Assembly: GCF_008693005.1 (NCBI RefSeq)
Contig: NZ_VXKE01000007.1
Coordinates: forward strand, 1 to 64,000
Origin: Helicobacter canis
GTDB taxonomy: Bacteria > Campylobacterota > Campylobacteria > Campylobacterales > Helicobacteraceae
Length of the DNA: 64,000 nucleotides
Reading direction: 5' to 3'
Under the pieces are notes generated by a model, which saw only the letters and a list, made by a program, of their open reading frames with translations, searched no databases and was not told the origin of the DNA. Positions within the stretch are counted from its first letter, which is position 1. Every line of letters begins with the position of its first letter. The position numbers and the translations under genes are program-made. Below, in pieces: positions 61,372 to 64,000 of the stretch.

Positions 61372-61445
61372 TGAACAATTTTTGAGTTTTTGAAGCTATG
61401 CTTTGGACATAAACAGCATAATTGAACAATTTTTGTGCAATTATT
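61372..61445 (+). promoter_or_regulatory. Direct repeats TGAACAATTTTTG, candidate operator of prp genes
   Basis: Two exact 13-base copies start 61 bases apart, about six helical turns, 63-75 bases upstream of the prpE start for the nearer one. The adjacent HTH protein is the natural candidate to bind them. Confidence 0.45.
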
Positions 61446-61523
61446 GTAAGATTACCTAGAATCCAGTTTTGAAGGTTATTTGTTTAGCACGATTCTAAGC
61501 ATTGCGGCGGAGCTGTGGTTGCT

Positions 61524-61585
61524 TTGCGCGATTTTTAGGGTAGGAGTTACCTAGAGTGGTAATGACTATCCTAGAAATCGCGCAA
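61524..61585 (+). repeat. GTTACC element upstream of the HTH gene
   Basis: The core GGAGTTACCTAGAGTGGTAA plus TGAC has arms TTGCGCGATTTTTAGGGTAG and CTATCCTAGAAATCGCGCAA, complementary with few mismatches. Just beyond, GCCCAAGACTGAATC resembles the head of the SADF element in reverse. Confidence 0.72.
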
Positions 61586-61639
61586 TCAATCGCATTGTTT
61601 GCCCAAGACTGAATCGCATTTTATTACAAAGCAGGCGTT

Positions 61640-62572
61640 ATGGCATTCACCACATTAGAAAAGCTCATCACTATCTATCAAAACTCCGGCTTAAGCGTGT
61701 CCAAATTTGCCCAAATCATCGGCAAAGACAGGCGCACACTTACCTCGTGGATTGATAGAAGTGTTACAAAAGCACCGCAAGCAGAAGTGCTTAATGCCAT
61801 TAACACTTTCTTCCGCTATCCTAGTAGAATCTGGGAGCAAGACTGCGATGAAGATGAGTTTGCCTCACTTCTTAAAGCCCTGCCACAAAGTGAAATAACA
61901 ATCATAGACAAAGGCTATGAAGGGGGATTGGAATATATCTTAGAGAAAGAATCTAAAAGACGCTTTGTGATCCACCCTCGCTTCCCCTCTCCTGCTTACC
62001 GCGATAAAGTTGTTACCTTTCCCTACAAGTTTGGCAACTCATCTCGCGCAGAAATATTGCGCAAAGTCCGCTATGAGCGAATGCTGGAGCATAGCTTTGA
62101 AAGCATTGAGTGGTATAGCATAGAATCTTTGCTTCGTTTTGGATTCTGCCCTATTGGCAATCTTTTTACACCAAATGAGCGCATAAGCGTGCTTGAGCTA
62201 ATGCTACAAAGCCTAGAAGACAACTACAACAAATCCTTATATTTCTTTGATTCTTATAGTGCTAAACTCTTTGGGATTGATAGTGCCTATCTCTCACTTT
62301 TGCCAGATGATGGACTAATGTTTCTAAAAATGCCCATAGATTCTATGATTTTAGAGATCAACAACACCGCCTTAGTGCAGAGAATCCACAAGCACTTCAC
62401 CTCACCTAGCCACGCCCCAAAACACACGCAAAGCCAGCATAGCCTACACATTGTGCGCACATTGATAGATACGCTCAAAAGCCGTGGCGACCTCCTAAGC
62501 TTTTGTGAAATCATTGCGGCTTCCACGCCATATAGCACGCTTTTTTCTAACAATATCCAGCAAGCACGATAG
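61640..62572 (+). CDS. HTH-domain protein, likely regulator of the prp operon
   Basis: The 310-residue protein has an N-terminal helix-turn-helix (about 5-60: LITIYQNSGLSVSKFAQIIG then KDRRTLTSWID) and a long C-terminal domain I do not recognise (ESIEWYSIESLLRFGFCPIG, SVLELMLQSLEDNYNKSLYF). Regulators that sense short-chain acyl-CoA in other bacteria have a similar outline, but no clear family motif is seen. The divergent position next to prpE and the direct repeats between them suggest control of propionate use. Confidence 0.6.
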   Translation: MAFTTLEKLITIYQNSGLSVSKFAQIIGKDRRTLTSWIDRSVTKAPQAEVLNAINTFFRYPSRIWEQDCDEDEFASLLKALPQSEITIIDKGYEGGLEYILEKESKRRFVIHPRFPSPAYRDKVVTFPYKFGNSSRAEILRKVRYERMLEHSFESIEWYSIESLLRFGFCPIGNLFTPNERISVLELMLQSLEDNYNKSLYFFDSYSAKLFGIDSAYLSLLPDDGLMFLKMPIDSMILEINNTALVQRIHKHFTSPSHAPKHTQSQHSLHIVRTLIDTLKSRGDLLSFCEIIAASTPYSTLFSNNIQQAR

Positions 62573-62581
62573 CTTCAACAC

Positions 62582-62611
62582 AAGCTAGATTCTACAAGCA
62601 GAATCTAGCTT
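62582..62611 (+). terminator. GATTCTAG inverted pair after the HTH gene
   Basis: AAGCTAGATTCT (62582-62593) and AGAATCTAGCTT (62600-62611) form a perfect 12-bp stem with an ACAAGC loop, 10 bases after the stop codon. A second, shorter palindrome, CCTAG-AAT-CTAGG, follows about 30 bases later. Confidence 0.5.
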
Positions 62612-62688
62612 AGCCTTGCCCAATGCAAGCACTCTAGACCTAGAATCTAGGCAAGCAAGCATTAAGGAAAATTTGATAAAAACTAGCT

Positions 62689-62694
62689 TATAAT
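62689..62694 (+). promoter_or_regulatory. Putative -10 box of recA
   Basis: TATAAT, 67 bases before the recA ATG, without a clear -35. No LexA-type SOS box is seen, in line with the lack of LexA in Helicobacter. Confidence 0.45.
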
Positions 62695-62760
62695 CCAGCC
62701 TTGCACAAGGTCAGGGCGCAGGAGCACAACACCCAAATATCACAACTTGTAAGGACTTTT

Positions 62761-63798
62761 ATGGCAATGGATGAGAACAAAAAAAAGGCGATTGATTTAG
62801 CGTTAAAGCAAATCGATAAAGCCTTTGGTAAAGGCGCGCTTGTGCGGCTTGGTGATAAGCAAGTGGAAAAGGTAGATTCTATCGCGACAGGCTCGCTTGG
62901 GCTTGATATGGCACTAGGGATTGGGGGCGTGCCAAAGGGGCGCATTATTGAAATCTATGGACCAGAATCCAGCGGGAAAACCACACTTTCACTACAAATT
63001 GTCGCAGAGTGCCAGAAAAATGGAGGAATTGCTGCCTTTATCGATGCCGAGCACGCGCTTGATGTGTATTATGCTAAAAAGCTAGGAGTCGATACGGAAA
63101 ATCTCCTTGTCTCCCAGCCAGATAATGGCGAGCAGGCACTAGAGATTTTAGAGACACTTACGCGCAGTGGGGCGGTGGATTTGGTGGTGATCGACTCTGT
63201 GGCAGCTCTCACACCAAAGGCAGAAATCGATGGCGATATGGGCGATCAGCATGTGGGCTTGCAAGCACGGCTTATGAGCCACGCGCTGCGCAAAATTACA
63301 GGCGCGCTGCATAAGATGAATACCACGCTCATTTTCATCAACCAAATCCGTATGAAAATCGGTATGATGGGCTATGGCAGCCCAGAGACCACCACAGGTG
63401 GGAATGCACTGAAATTCTACGCAAGCGTGAGAATCGACATCCGCCGCATCGCATCACTGAAGCAAAACGAGCAGCACATCGGCAATCGCGTCAAAGCAAA
63501 AGTGGTGAAAAACAAAGTCGCCCCACCTTTTAGAGAAGCGGAGTTTGACATTATGTTTGGCGAGGGGATTAGTAAAGAGGGGGAGATTATCGACTATGGA
63601 GTGAAGCTTGATCTCATCGATAAAAGTGGCGCGTGGCTTAGCTATAAAGACCAAAAGCTAGGACAAGGCAGGGAAAATGCCAAGCTTTTGCTTAAAGAAA
63701 ACACCGCCCTAGCCCAAGAAATCACCCAAAAGATCAAAGAGCAAATTGGCACGAGTGAAGAGATTCTCCCACTCCCAGATGAGCCAGAATCCAACTAA
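62761..63798 (+). CDS. recA: RecA recombinase
   Basis: This 345-residue protein has Walker [11 protein letters not shown], the Walker B-type [16 protein letters not shown], the L1 region [18 protein letters not shown] and L2 [20 protein letters not shown]. It drives homologous recombination and natural transformation. The frame is open from 62701, but ATG 62761 has a TAAGGA site before it and gives the usual start ([16 protein letters not shown]). eno follows 21 bases later, as in H. pylori. Confidence 0.97.
   Translation: MAMDENKKKAIDLALKQIDKAFGKGALVRLGDKQVEKVDSIATGSLGLDMALGIGGVPKGRIIEIYGPESSGKTTLSLQIVAECQKNGGIAAFIDAEHALDVYYAKKLGVDTENLLVSQPDNGEQALEILETLTRSGAVDLVVIDSVAALTPKAEIDGDMGDQHVGLQARLMSHALRKITGALHKMNTTLIFINQIRMKIGMMGYGSPETTTGGNALKFYASVRIDIRRIASLKQNEQHIGNRVKAKVVKNKVAPPFREAEFDIMFGEGISKEGEIIDYGVKLDLIDKSGAWLSYKDQKLGQGRENAKLLLKENTALAQEITQKIKEQIGTSEEILPLPDEPESN

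Positions 63799-64000
<202 letters not shown>

Larger units (their letters stand above)
61311..61639. other. 329-bp divergent control region between prpE and the HTH gene
   Basis: No gene is seen. It holds two direct copies of TGAACAATTTTTG (61372-61384 and 61433-61445) and one GTTACC hairpin (61524-61585). The half nearer prpE is AT-rich and probably contains its promoter. Confidence 0.65.

Overview
The window comes from a Helicobacter-type member of the Campylobacterota, probably an enterohepatic species of mid-40s %GC (GC judged by eye). The support is gene content and order: flaB flagellin close to H. pylori FlaB; the run lnt-cvpA-lysS-glyA-DUF1882-SPOR; flgB-flgC-fliE-ftsI; hemN followed by a GlpC-type Fe-S protein; rsmE / membrane protein / hemH / HP0377-like thioredoxin / ccsBA; and recA-eno. 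Species is not assigned.

Layout. 1-3.1 kb: end of an MBOAT O-acyltransferase, an SGNH-type partner and a SolA-like flavin oxidase. 3.2-9.2 kb: one 2019-residue Type ISP-like restriction-modification enzyme (Mrr nuclease, SF2 helicase, adenine methylase) with a 12-G tract and three blocks of inserted repeat. 9.5-18.2 kb: uracil-DNA glycosylase-like protein, aspA, flaB with a sigma-54 promoter, trpC, tgt, group III truncated haemoglobin, and a DegT aminotransferase plus DUF354 pair. 18.2-24.6 kb: a lipoprotein behind a 13-G tract, nnr with a ~230-residue repeat block, a D-2-hydroxyacid dehydrogenase, a YhhQ-type queuosine precursor transporter, a LolD-like ATPase and lnt. 24.7-36.6 kb: cvpA, lysS, glyA, DUF1882, SPOR, tRNA-Glu, flgB/flgC/fliE, ftsI, a Dsb protein, a pseudopilin and a TonB-dependent receptor. 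36.7-42.1 kb: gpsA (minus), argF, DUF2603, hemN, glpC-like. 42.1-46.0 kb: an AT-rich accessory island in which an adenine methylase gene appears broken into three pieces by a two-gene RM system and two toxin-antitoxin pairs. 46.0-55.3 kb: rsmE, membrane protein, hemH, thioredoxin, ccsBA, AsmA-like protein, tRNA-Ser, carA, DUF507. 55.4-62.6 kb: methylcitrate operon prpE-prpB-prpC-prpD with a divergent HTH gene. 62.7-64 kb: recA and the start of eno.

The most unusual content is a set of small palindromic repeats that sit between genes and also inside reading frames without breaking them. Three families are visible. A ~125-bp element (here called SADF, after the peptide it encodes) occurs in four unrelated proteins, always in the same orientation and frame, with a hairpin kept by compensatory base changes. 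A GTCATTGC...CAATCCAT element has conserved ends and copy-specific complementary interiors. A GTTACC-N5-GGTAATGAC element has a conserved centre and copy-specific complementary arms. A fourth signal is the word GATTCTAG/CTAGAATC, found several times per kilobase, often as inverted pairs after genes and overlapping stop codons; this is reminiscent of DNA uptake sequences. The two long G tracts suggest phase variation of the Type ISP enzyme and of the lipoprotein.
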